Shown: in pieces, positions 44,001 through 54,500 of the stretch | How positions within the stretch are numbered: position 1 is the stretch's first letter | Layout of the letters: each line of letters begins with the position of its first letter | Source: Leptodontidium sp. MPI-SDFR-AT-0119 | Lineage: Eukaryota; Ascomycota; Leotiomycetes; Helotiales; Leptodontidiaceae | DNA: 64,000 nt | Reading direction: 5' to 3' | Assembly (NCBI GenBank): GCA_020726505.1 | Contig: JAHLEZ010000044.1 | Coordinates: forward strand, 186,001-250,000 | Notes under the pieces: model-generated | Seen by the model: only the letters and a program-made list of their open reading frames with translations | Database searches by the model: none | Told to the model about the DNA's origin: nothing | Position numbers and translations under genes: made by a program

Positions 44001-46800
44001 TCTAGAAACTAGTTTTAGTGGTCCCTCTTCGCGCGTTTAATCGCCAAGAAGTAGGTGTTCTTAGCTTAGAGGTATAGCTGTATTGACTCAGGGTCTCTAG
44101 CTATGCCTCTTTGCCTTTACATTATAGATTTTCTGAGCGCTTTAAGGTCTTCGTTCTACTATGGCTTAGACCTCGCTCCTGGCTTGTTTAATGAGATACT
44201 AGCCTTTGCGGCTTTGGTTATTACGTCTGTGAGTTTAGAGGCCGCCTTATCTAATATAGCTGTGATAGGCGTGTTCCCTTCTAGGATCCCTAGCTGATCC
44301 TCCTAGTTAGGGACAAGGCTCTCTAAGTCGTTTGAATTAAGGGTCATGCTCTCTGATATATTTGATTGTAAGGAAGTGGCAAAGAGGTCTTAGTTGGCTA
44401 GTCGAGTATTAAAACAGGTCGGCTTAACCGGGTTGTCTACTATCACTGTCTTTGTGCCAGAAATCGAGAAGAGGAGGCCGTAGTGGTCAGAGCCTAGGTC
44501 TAGTAGTACCTGCCAGTCCTCGATATTGTTCGCTAAGGTGCTAGAAGCGAACGTGAGGTCTAGTACTAATTCCCTAGCGAGGTGAGGCCGGAAGAAGGTG
44601 CCTGTACCGGGGGAGTTTATAAGCTATAAGTCTTACTACTCTAGCTATTCCATGAGCTAGTCGGCTCCCGAGGTTTTCTTAGCTAGCGGATCCCACTATA
44701 GGTAGTGTGTATTGAAGTTTCCTAGAAGAACGGTGTTTGTAGATAATGGTTGGTAGAACAGATAACGTTCGAGGGTCCTAGGGCCGACTCCAGCTTAGTC
44801 CGCTTCGTTATAGACATTTAGGAGTTAGATCTTCGCGTTTCCTTCTATAATGTTTATAGCCAATAGATCGGGGTCCCTCGGAGAGCTAGTCGCTAGGCTG
44901 ACTAGGGGATAAAATGCCTTAGACACATAGACTAGCGTTCTAGGACGAAGACTATTGTCTGGGGGGAGGATCTATGTGAAGCTCTGGTGCGCAATTGAGC
45001 GTGCGTTGTCGTCAGTAACCCATAGTTCTTAGATTACTATTAAGTCTACTTTGAGCTCAATTACTGTTTCTAACGCACTTTCAGTAGCGGAGGGATTTCG
45101 ATTGAGGTTCACTTGGAGGATCTTTATACTACTACTAAGTATTAAAGTTGTATAGTAGGACCCTTATGCTTGATTACGAGAAGTACCTCGCACGATTTCG
45201 TGTCTATAGTATGTGGTTCCCTATAGTTAGCGCACTTAAGGGCTAGATGTTAGCACCTTACTCCTTTGGCTTGGCAGGAGCTATAGTGGTGCTGTTAAGT
45301 GGCGTGTTTTTCACTACAAAGTCGGCAGAACAGGCCTCTTTTGTAGTGATTCTCAAGGTGGCCGAAACCCTAGTATTTTAGGCATTGTATAGTGGGGGCT
45401 GTAGAGTATAGTTTTTCTACACGGGCGCTTATCCCAGCAATATAGAGCCTGTGTCGAATTGCTCTGTCTGCCTCTTCTTTTGTAACAAAGGCTACTGCGA
45501 TTGAGCCTACGCGTTAGGTTAAGCGTTTTTTCCGCTGATGTGAGCTAGTATAGTGTTCTAATTAGCTTCAGGCCTTTATTAAAGGTCTAGATTTCTTCAA
45601 TAACAAGAGCTATTCCTTCTGGCGTATTAAAGTCAGTAATAGGTATACTATATAAGACTACCTTATGCCAGGGCTCATCTTTTTGGGCTGTTTTAAAGGG
45701 AATAATATGCTGTTATATCGCTTGCTTCTCTAAGAGGAAATCGGCTGAGAAGGCGCTAGTAGTAGTAACAACTAGGTTTTGGCCGAGTGATTTAAATACC
45801 GTGGCCACAACTGGCCCTTTAATTCCCTTTTTAGAAAATACTTTATTAAAGGCATTTCTCGTCGCTAGGGATGAGAAGTCGGTATTGTTACTAGCGACGG
45901 ATTTGACTAGTATAAGTCGATTTTAGGCGGCTTGCTTTGCGGGTTTAGAAGCCTGGCCTTTGTTCTTCTTCTTAACAATAGTCCAGTCTTAGGGACTGCC
46001 AGATCCTATAGCTCCTTGTGTTACTACGCTAGCAAAGGAGGGGGTTGTACTTCTGGTGGAAGCCGTTATGTTAGTTCTAGAGGGTAAGTCGGTTGCGTGG
46101 GGTGGCGATTTAGTAAGGGCTTTAGTTTTATGTTTAATTTGCCTAGTAGCCGTTTCTAGATTGGCTATTTGAGAGGTAATTATTAAAGAGGCTGATTGTA
46201 GTTTGCCTTTCTCTGTGTATTCCCTGAAGATCTCTAGGAGGTCTAGGAGCTTCGACTGTTCTTCACGTGCCTTTGTAAGGGTATAGGCTTGTACAATCAA
46301 GTCCCTAGCGTTTAGGATAAAGTCCCTTAGTGATTTGTTTGTTTCTTAAGACAATCTGAGGGCTTTATTAGTAGGATCTCGGTTAGGAAGGGGGCCAGGG
46401 CCTCTTTTCCTAATTAGTCGGGTAAGGCGGGGAGGAGCGGCAGAAAAATCCGCAGAAGAAAGGGGCATCTCTAAGTAGTCAAATGAGAGGGGGGCCGTAT
46501 TCTATACAGTGGTTGAGTTCGCAGTGTTGGAATAAGGAAGGGTAGGGCTAGACGCCTCTTCTTCCGTGTCTCCAAGGATAATCGTTGGGTCTGAGAGGGG
46601 GAAGGAACCAAAAGGGTCACTTAATGCCTCCGGCGGGTCAGACAACTCCATTAGTCTAGGACTACTCGTCATCTTGAATGACTAGCGGGCCTAGATATAG
46701 GGAGTTCTAGTAGTTTATAGTGAAATAGAGTTGGAAATTGAGAGTTCGCAGGGGGGTCCTCTGTTTGCTTGTGCTTGTTAATTCTCCTAGATCGCTCGAC
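41077..46800 (-). mobile_element. Tad/I-type LINE retrotransposon, RIP-damaged
   Basis: Minus-strand element with ORF1 beginning at 46672 and a 3' tail of (AAT)n, visible on the plus strand as repeated ATT at 41077-41101. Encoded domains in order: Gag-like ORF1 with a Cys-rich knuckle region near 45200-45380, endonuclease (about 44300-45100), reverse transcriptase (about 42500-43900), RNase H (about 41650-42260) and a C-terminal HLLLSC block. It has many TAG/TAA codons. No target-site duplication could be identified; borders are approximate. Confidence 0.88.
41275..46672 (-). pseudogene. LINE ORF1 and ORF2 (Gag, endonuclease, RT, RNase H) with many stops
   Basis: ORF1 starts MTSSPRLMELSDPPEALSDP at 46672 and includes SFASVVTQGAIGSGSP, followed by TAG. 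Its 3' part has a Cys-rich region. The RT piece at 42839-43129 keeps the active-site sequence VLSYIDDISLTVVS. The RNase H piece near 42200 reads YTDASSILGEDLTGVS. The block LIN-stop-VPGYTEVYGNELAD has TAG where Trp is invariant. The C-terminus at 41275-41590 is RSYLYRLGRTDSDLCRCG with TTAHLLLSCKE. Stops fit CAG/CAA-to-TAG/TAA or TGG-to-TAG, as in the hAT element. Confidence 0.88.
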
Positions 46801-47216
46801 CTTTTGCTAAACCCCCTTGACTTGAACCACGACTAATTCCCTTGACTCTGGCCGTATACTACTGGTTCACGTGGTTGGCCGTGAATTATTTTCCGGATTT
46901 TTACTTGACTATGGGCGTTCCCCGAAGTAGTCTTCTAGGAGCCACAGTCTAAGTCCATATTCTCGTCACTATGACCGACAAAGTGAAGGAAAAGGGGGAA
47001 GCATATCATCAAATTATATTTCAGCACTAGCCGCAGCTATATAGATGCAATTTTGATTTTTACACAACCCCAAACTTTACTTCAACTACATAAGACAGAG
47101 CATTAAGTTTTATAGAGGCGTATAGAGAGAAGTTTAAAATCAGAACTTGCTACTAAAGCTCAGAGAGCTTACTCGTAACCAAACATTAATACAGTCAAGC
47201 ATTTACCTTTACCGCG
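46801..47216. other. Spacer between the LINE 5' end and the Argonaute 3' end
   Basis: Holds the approximate 5' border of the LINE and the Argonaute 3' flank. No gene seen. Confidence 0.5.
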
Positions 47217-50200
47217 TTAGATATAGAACATCGCATTACGCACATTCTCGTGTATTCGCACATTATTCGGATCTGCCACTTGTCCGCCTCCGCCACCTAC
47301 TCCTGACACTACGCTGCCCGCTAGTGTAGGTCCAGGTGTGGCATCAAAGAGCTTGCTTAAATAGCACCTAGCCCTCTCACAGACGAGATCGGCGTAATAG
47401 GCGGCAGGGCAAATACTAACGGCCTTAGTAGCGCGACCGAATAGGTAGCACATATTGTGCGTCAAGTCCTCGAGAACGTCAGCGGCGTTCTGGAAGGGAG
47501 GTTGCGCCTTCCGGCTTCGGAAGATCTCATCCAGGACGGTGTGGTAGTGCGCTGGACGCGCAGTTCCTTGGAGGGCAGTATGAGCTTGGAGGAAGAAGTC
47601 CCAATTTCGAGCTTCCGTAACGCCCCGATCGACAACGGTGCCATTCTGAGGATTCGAAGAGGGGTCGGCGCTTTCTTTGGTAGTTGGATAAAACCGAGTG
47701 TTATAGCGTTTGCCAACAATGATGATGGACATGCGGGGAAGCCCTTTCTTGGAATCACTTGGTGGGTAGAGTTCTTTGCACGCCTTTCGGAGGAGAGGTA
47801 GCTCTTAGTCAAGAACGATTTCGTACTGCCCTTCGGACACACCATCACGGTAGATCAGGATGTTTTCGGGGTAGGTTCCCTTGTTCTTAGTCGCCCACAG
47901 ACGGAGGCGCGACTTGAGCATACTGTCGAGGCCAGAGACCATCTCTTGTCTCGCGGTCTGAATTTGGAGATCCGCCGGCCATTGTCCCAGCCATGGGTCT
48001 ACAGAAGCCACGATTCCTGCCACGCTTGGCGCGTTCGATGCCGAGCCAGGTGTGGGGTAGGTGACATCGATGCCCACGACCATAGTCTTCCCTTCTGCGA
48101 TGATGCCAATTTTAGTATTGTCCAAGTACTGATTTCGTCCGCCGAGCTTGAGGTTGAACTTAAGCGCAACATTAGCGTAGTACTGGTCGTTGGCCTTTGC
48201 AAATTTCGGGCCTAGGGTGCAGACATTGAGTAGCCCCTTCTTGACGTCGCACACGTACTTGATGCGGTTATATATAGATGAATCGAGATGAGGTATTATG
48301 GCGAGAATCAGCTTTGGCGGAGGTCTGGTGGGATGGCTGAGGAATCTTTGGATAGCCGCATCAATATCGCCGTCGACATTGGCAGGGTTTAAGTTAATGC
48401 GCAGACTAGGAGTATAATCATTTACGTCGATGCCGAGCTGTCTCACTTTGCGCTGGAATGCGTTCAGCGTGGAACTCAACTCCTGTTCATTTCTCCATGC
48501 GTCGGCCGCCCTCGGCGACGATATAAGGAGGTATGTCCACGAAGGAAGCTTTGATCTTGTTGAAAATTCAACCCCTTGCATATTCCAGCTGGCAAATCGA
48601 GTCTGGGCAGGTTTGCCGTCTTTGTATCGAACATTTGGTCCTGTCAAGACCCGGCCGGGGACGGCGATAAGCCTAGGCATCACAGCGATGTCGAACTCAG
48701 CCTGACAAGGTAAGCTTTTCTTCTCACCACCAACGCAGAGTCAACTCACAAGTGTGGAATTTACCGGCGGTTCTATGCCAAGGAGTCGAGCGGCATTGGT
48801 GACAATTGATCGAGCATTTGCAGCAGGTCTGCGCACCGCAAATCGTATCATCTGTTGTGTTTGACCTGGAGTCAGCTTCGCACCGCTGGGCTGGCCAGGT
48901 AAAACAACGCAGACATCCGGAGGCAGATACGAAGGGTTCTCCCGGGTTCCGACATTGATAACAGGTATATTGGGATCCGTGATAGTGATGCCGTGGGCTA
49001 GCGGATACGTTAACCATTGTTTCAAGTACACGGGGATAGGCAGACACCGTACTCCTTTGGAAGAAGTCAAAAACGCTAATATAACCGCCGCCAGGTGGTT
49101 CAGGCCCTTCCTTGATAGGCTTCTTACCCTTCTTACCTTTCTTTCCAGCAGAACTTTGTTAAGACACACTCGGTTGAGACGTACTTGGTTGTCCTTCGGG
49201 ACTACCGAGGTGAAACTTTACCTCTTTCGCGCCAGCAGCGAACTTCGGCACGATGGGAGGGTACTGCAACCCGTGGCCATCTCCAGGCGTTGCCAGACCC
49301 GTGATGGTCTTTATTCTGGGTATTTCGCGACTTACTCTGTTCTTCCTGATAATGTGGGTGACTCGGACGCGCAGTCTCTTCAAAAAAGTGGCCAGTCTGA
49401 CCATGTTTCGGTCATTGTGGCTTAAGTATGCGGATATCAATGGGCCAAGGAGACCTTCCTCGTAACATGCAGCATGTTTTATTTGGACGTTGAGGAGGAT
49501 GCGGCAGGTAGCAGACCGAACGCTGATGAAAAATCCTCTGATAGCCTGAAGCCCTCCACCAAGACTCGTCGTCTCCAAGGCAGCTGGGGCCAGTTCGAAG
49601 TGCTTATTCGCACCCACAGAGAAAATGTTGGAGGCGGATTTTGGATAGTGTCCCATGACGATGTTGAGTGCTTGGATGATCTCGTCCTTAGATCCAAATA
49701 GGGTGCTTGCATGGCTGGATGTTAGATAGTCCATGAGCTCAGAAACTGCGAGTGTCCCTGTGCTTTGGAGACGCAGCCTGTAGGCTTTGGCATTTTGAGA
49801 AGGTTCGTCTTCTTCTTCCGATCTGTACCGGACAAGGTATTCCTCGATAGGGAGCTCTAATCTGCATATCAGGTTTGACTTGTAGTCTGTCGCAATACTG
49901 TTCTTGTGTTCAGAGAAGTGTTCTTCAACAAGGAGCTCGATGACCCTCTTCGCCCTTTTGCTAGTCGGCGCTCTTCCGACTCCAGTGTCAACAGGTATAA
50001 TCTCGATACTATAGCGAAACAACATCGAGTCCTTGTGCGCTACTATCTCAAAGTAATTCGCCCAAAGAGTGACCTCCTTCCCTTGTGTTCCATAACCAGG
50101 CCTTGGAGGTAATCGTTGTTCACGAATGGATTTCTGAGGTCCAGTACTCTTGAGCTGAACGGCTCTTGCAGTCTCGTTCTCGACCTTTCGCACGTGGATA

Positions 50201-50464
50201 TCGTGTTCGGGATACTCGCCAGGGCCATGGCTGGGAAACGTCAGTCGGTGTCAGTGGCTACATTTGATCAATAAAACTTGCTCACAAGAATACTTCAACT
50301 TCTGCAGGACCACCACGGCCGCCTCGCCCAAATCCGCCACGAGTACCTCGACCACCCCGACTCTCAAAGCTCGCGACCTGAAAATGAGAGCCACGACCAC
50401 GATTGCTTGGAGGTCTGTCTCCACGTCCGCGACCGCGGCCACGTTGGAACTGGTTTCCAGACAT
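47217..50464 (-). pseudogene. Argonaute (QDE-2/AGO type) with two in-frame TAA codons
   Basis: Exons 50464-50286, 50230-49053, 48997-48750 and 48701-47217 give 1030 codons. An N-terminal RGG-rich tail (RGRGRGRGDRPPSNRGRG) is followed by the N domain, linker (FEIVAHKDSMLFRY...), PAZ-containing region (YISVFDFFQRTHGITITDP, NVGTRENPSYLPPDV), MID (GKPAQTRFASWNMQG) and PIWI. Catalytic residues are Asp747 (VVGIDVTYP), Glu786 (TARQEMVSG), Asp821 (IYRDGVSEGQYE) and Asp973 (AAYYADLVCERAR). Introns are 55, 55 and 48 bp, and all keep frame. TAA occurs at codon 417 (49159-49161) in a variable Gln/Ser/Lys-rich linker and at codon 834 (47805-47807), inside PIWI between VLD and ELPLLRKAC. Both fit CAA-to-TAA. 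As read, silencing activity is lost. Confidence 0.9.
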
Positions 50465-50764
50465 TGTGTGCAAGAGTAGACCGAAATTGAGCCTGCAGAA
50501 TTACGCCTAGATCAACTAGCTTATTATTCGCGCTAGTAGCGTAGCGAAATTCTTATGGAAGACGCCGACAATTCATACGTCACGACGCAAGGAAAAACCT
50601 GCTAACCCGAAATAATATCCCGTAAATCTGAATACTTCCAATTGGAAGTCGGCATTCCATTTTAGGTTGGCGGCGCGAACTGGTGCAGCGGCATCTCAAT
50701 ACATCCATACCAAGCCCGGATAAATCATAGACGTACATTACGATACCGGGCACTGTTGGCCAAA
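50465..50764. promoter_or_regulatory. Divergent promoter between Argonaute and the Dicer exon relic
   Basis: 300 bp separate the Argonaute ATG (50464, minus) from the Dicer exon ATG (50765, plus). This is a bidirectional arrangement; no specific factor site is assigned. Confidence 0.5.
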
Positions 50765-50884
50765 ATGTCCTTCCAAGTCGGCAATTCAAGACCACTTGGC
50801 CAAGATGCCGCGCAAGCTCGTGCTCGAAGCTATCAGTTGGAGATGTTAGGAGAGAGCATGAAGGAAAACATCATCGTGGCTGTG
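50765..50884 (+). pseudogene. Isolated first exon of a Dicer-like gene
   Basis: From the ATG at 50765 the frame reads MSFQVGNSRPLGQDAAQAR, then ARSYQLEMLGESMKENIIVA and stops resembling Dicer right after. This matches the N-terminus of fungal Dicers, where the Q-motif segment (SYQ-E-L--S---N-IVA) comes directly before the Walker A loop DTGSGKT. That loop and all later helicase sequence are absent in the next 600 bp. The fragment ends about where a first intron could lie (a GTGTTT follows). The truncated Dicer at 15302-18811 lacks exactly this end, but the middle (rest of the ATPase lobe) is missing from the window. Confidence 0.7.
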
Positions 50885-50885
50885 T

Positions 50886-51557
50886 TTAGTACTCCCCTAT
50901 CGCGCTCTAGTATTGTCTATCATTCCACGAGGATATCAATACGAAAGAAAACCAAACAGAGTCTGGTGATCAATGCGAATGGAGTCATAATAACAAAGGA
51001 AACGCAAATTTATTTCTGCCTAGAACGAATATCTCGAAGGAACAAGTTTTCCTCCTTCGTTCCATCCGCTCTCATCCTTTGCTCTTATGTTCTCACATCC
51101 CATCTCCTCTCATCCCATATTCTCTTAATCCTCTCGCGATTCCGTTTACTATTTCGTCTACTATTAATGCACAAAGCTTCCTTGGATGTGAAGATAATGC
51201 TGTTCACATGCTAAAGTGGAGCGCGTTAGGTTTTGGCGTGGCGGCGACTGTGTGTCTTTTGGAAGTTGTTATCGAGATCAGATTCCAACTTCCCACGGGC
51301 TCAGCGTCCTTGAAAAGACATTACAATTGCAACCCACAGCCAACCTGTTTCCTTAATCGGCCCGTCTACTACTGGAACAAGGGTTGGTCTGGTCTAATTC
51401 AGCTCTGCGGGTTTAAACCGTGACACATAAGCTCAGGTCTATCTCACATCCTTTGCAATGATAAGGCGGGCGGGGTAAAGATTAGTGCAAAGCCCAACGC
51501 AAAAAGCATATTTTAGATCTGCTGAGTATGTCCAGATCCCACATCGTCCCAGAAGCC
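50886..51557. other. Gene-free stretch between the Dicer relic and the sacsin-like gene end
   Basis: Pyrimidine-rich low-complexity sequence near 51085-51160 (CTCATCCCAT-type units). No Dicer helicase continuation and no other gene seen. Confidence 0.55.
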
Positions 51558-54500
51558 TCAAAGTATTCCGGAATGAACTTTCTCCACAGTATCACGATTC
51601 TGCTCAATAAACTCTGCGCACATTCGCTCGACAGCCTTGGCTCGCACCTGCTCTGCACGCTCCCGAATCCTTATAACATTCTCAAGATTTATGAACGCTC
51701 TACCTGCGATTAGAATCTTATCTTCGACTTGAGATGCCAAAGCAGGGATCAACCAGCAGTCAGCGCCCTTGTGGAGATCTAAGAGCAGGTCGAGCTTCAC
51801 AGCCTTGGCGTCTGCATCATCGCTCTCCGAGACCTCCATTTCTTCCCAATTGATTTCATCCTCATAAGCGTAGTTGATCATTGTCGACAAGGTGTGGTAA
51901 GATAAAATGTCCTCGGGGTCAATGTCCTTATCATACTCGATCATATCGTCCACTTTCCATCTACCACTGAATTGGAGAGCACACTTCTCTGATATCGCGG
52001 CTAATACCACTCGATGTGCGCAGATGATTTTGCCTTCGGTGGAGTATTTGATATCTATCAACTTCCCTTCACGCCTCAATTGCCGCAATGAATTTGATAC
52101 TGTCCGACCGGAGTGGAGCTCGGGGCGTGTGACAGTAGGGTAGATAATAGAGCTGCAGCCCAAAGCTCTTAACAGCTTCTCATAACGCATCAGACCTGGT
52201 CTAACCGCTTTTATTGGCCCAGCATCGAATGAACTAGATAGGACAAGCTCCTCAATCATATGCCAAGACCACTTGATATCATCTAGTAGCACAGCATTGT
52301 GATCCGACGAATTTAGATTCAGCCAAATTGCACTATTCTTGAGATTGAAGCCGGCCACACTCTCCTGGAGGCGGTCTTGGAGGTATTCATAGGTGAGATA
52401 CAAATCAGCAAGAAAGTCGCGAATTTGGTATCGTTTCAGGTGCTGGGCAACCTCCTTCATCTGCTTCAGATGTCGCCATACCGTATCGATTTTCGGCTGG
52501 CCGTTGCCAGGAACCTTACCCAGAACCTCTTTTGTTGGTTGCTGAATGGGAAATGAAGTCTGACTCCAACAAGCTCCAACATAGTCATGGGAAATAACCT
52601 CGGAGAGGCATAGTAGTCGCTGCTTAGTAGCCACTGAGGCCATGATATTTTGTCTGTATTCAGATTCGGCATTGAAAGCTGTTCTGGATAGAAAAACACT
52701 CTCCTGTGAAATAGCCAACCAGTCATGGGCACCAAACCTGTGAATGTTGGAATTGGGAGCAGTCAATGGAGATAAAGCTGTCCGGCTATCCTGCTCAAGG
52801 TGCGGATCCATGCGTCGATCCTCGGCACTCAGACGGAGTTTCATTACTTGAAGGCATTGAATATAGTCTTCAGGGTTAATAAAACTATCCACTCGGTGAC
52901 GAAGACCCACTCTCAACCAAAACAATCGATGCTCCTTCACGCTATCGTGGAGGAATCTAGTTTCTCTTTGGTGTCTGAAAGCTGATACGAAGATTTGGTC
53001 CTGATGGTCGTAAAGCTCGCATGCTTTTCTTAAGTTGCGATTTCCATCAGCTGCAAGTTTGCTCTGCTTTAAAGTAGACAAAATGGTATACGAAGAACCT
53101 GCAGAGAAGGTAGTACCAGAAATAGCAGCAATAAGTAGTTTAAAATGCTGCCAGTAAGTGTCACTTAGAGTCGATGGCAGTGGCAGCACGTAGTCGTTGA
53201 GAAGTACTTCGGTTGATAGTTTCTTAACTCCCAATTCCAAGAGGCAATCGTGGTTTCTGGAATCTCTTGAAAATTGAGGATCGACGAATCGATGACGGTC
53301 TCTCATCCATGGAATTAAAAGGCGATTGTTTACGGCCATCAAGGCATCATTGGCAGGTATTAACTGATCCGTGGAAGACGCGTGGAAACTTGGCCAGAGA
53401 GGAATCGATTTCAAATCCGCGCTAAGACCGAGGAATTGCTCAGATTTACTGCTAAAAGTTTCGTCCGAAAGGTGGGATATAACGAGACTTCGAAGTATCT
53501 AATTGCTTTATTGTCAGTATTTATTTGGATATAAAGTAAAAATTTATGGTTATATTTAGGTTTGTTGTGGAAATATTACCTTCACGTTGGCAGGGTCCAG
53601 ATGAGTCTCGACGAAGGTTCCTACTCCAGAATGGCCCGCAAGTACTCGTAGCGCCCGAACAAATCTATAAAAGGAAATATCTTGGTGGAAGGACTTTTCG
53701 TTATCCGTGAGGGATTTTGGCATGAATTTGGTGTTGAAGCGATAAAGGCCAGGGATTTTACCGCATAGCTGTCGATGCTCAAAAATGGAAGGCTCCACCA
53801 CCGCTGGAAGTTGCTGGAATTCTACTGGCGTAGCGTATGTGTCAACGCCATCGCGTGTCGCTCGAAATATTTTAACACCAAAATCATCAATATTCGACGA
53901 GGGTAGAGATGAATCGATGTTCCCGTTCCAGAATTCCCAAAATTCGGTGAGCCATCTCTCCGATTCTGGATTCGGGGTTGTGACTACAGGTCTCATCTCC
54001 AATAGTTCCCTGATATGACAGAGTCGCAACCTGGCCAAATTAAACTTTCCGCTTTCTAGAATTGGCCCAAGTGTGGCACCAGTGCTTGAGGTCACTAAAT
54101 ATCTTGATGCGAATTCGAGGAGCTTCAGCTCTTTTTTGGAAACCACGTAGTACTTCGATGATCGGGCATCATTGGGATCGACATACTTCAATGTAGCCAA
54201 GCTTCCATCTGCGAGGGGGAGAAGGTGGCAGCCGTCCAAGTCGTTAAGGTCAGCGTCGGCCGGGATTAGTTGGCGGAATAGCACTTCCAGTATAAGTGGA
54301 TTCTCAGCCAATTCTTTTAGTAGGCACATCCTACCTCTGTCTGACTTGAAGAGTTCCCGTAACATTGGTCCTGTAACAGACTTCACTTTTGGCTGTACCT
54401 CCTTGAGATGTTTCGCAACTTCTGTTGGGATATGGCGGACTAGTTTTACTTCCAACGAAATGAGCAGAGCAGCAAGTATCTGAGACTGACTCTTCGGTAA

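Noticed and set aside
47805..49161. mRNA editing as rescue of the Argonaute stops
   Set aside because: A single A-to-I change in TAA yields another stop (TGA or TAG), and two changes per codon at two sites are unlikely. Kept as a possibility only for the TAG at 58820.
50886..51423. Continuation of the Dicer exon into 50886-51423
   Set aside because: No Walker A (TGSGKT-like) or DExH motif in any frame; the frames at 50886-51214 and 51079-51423 are low-complexity.
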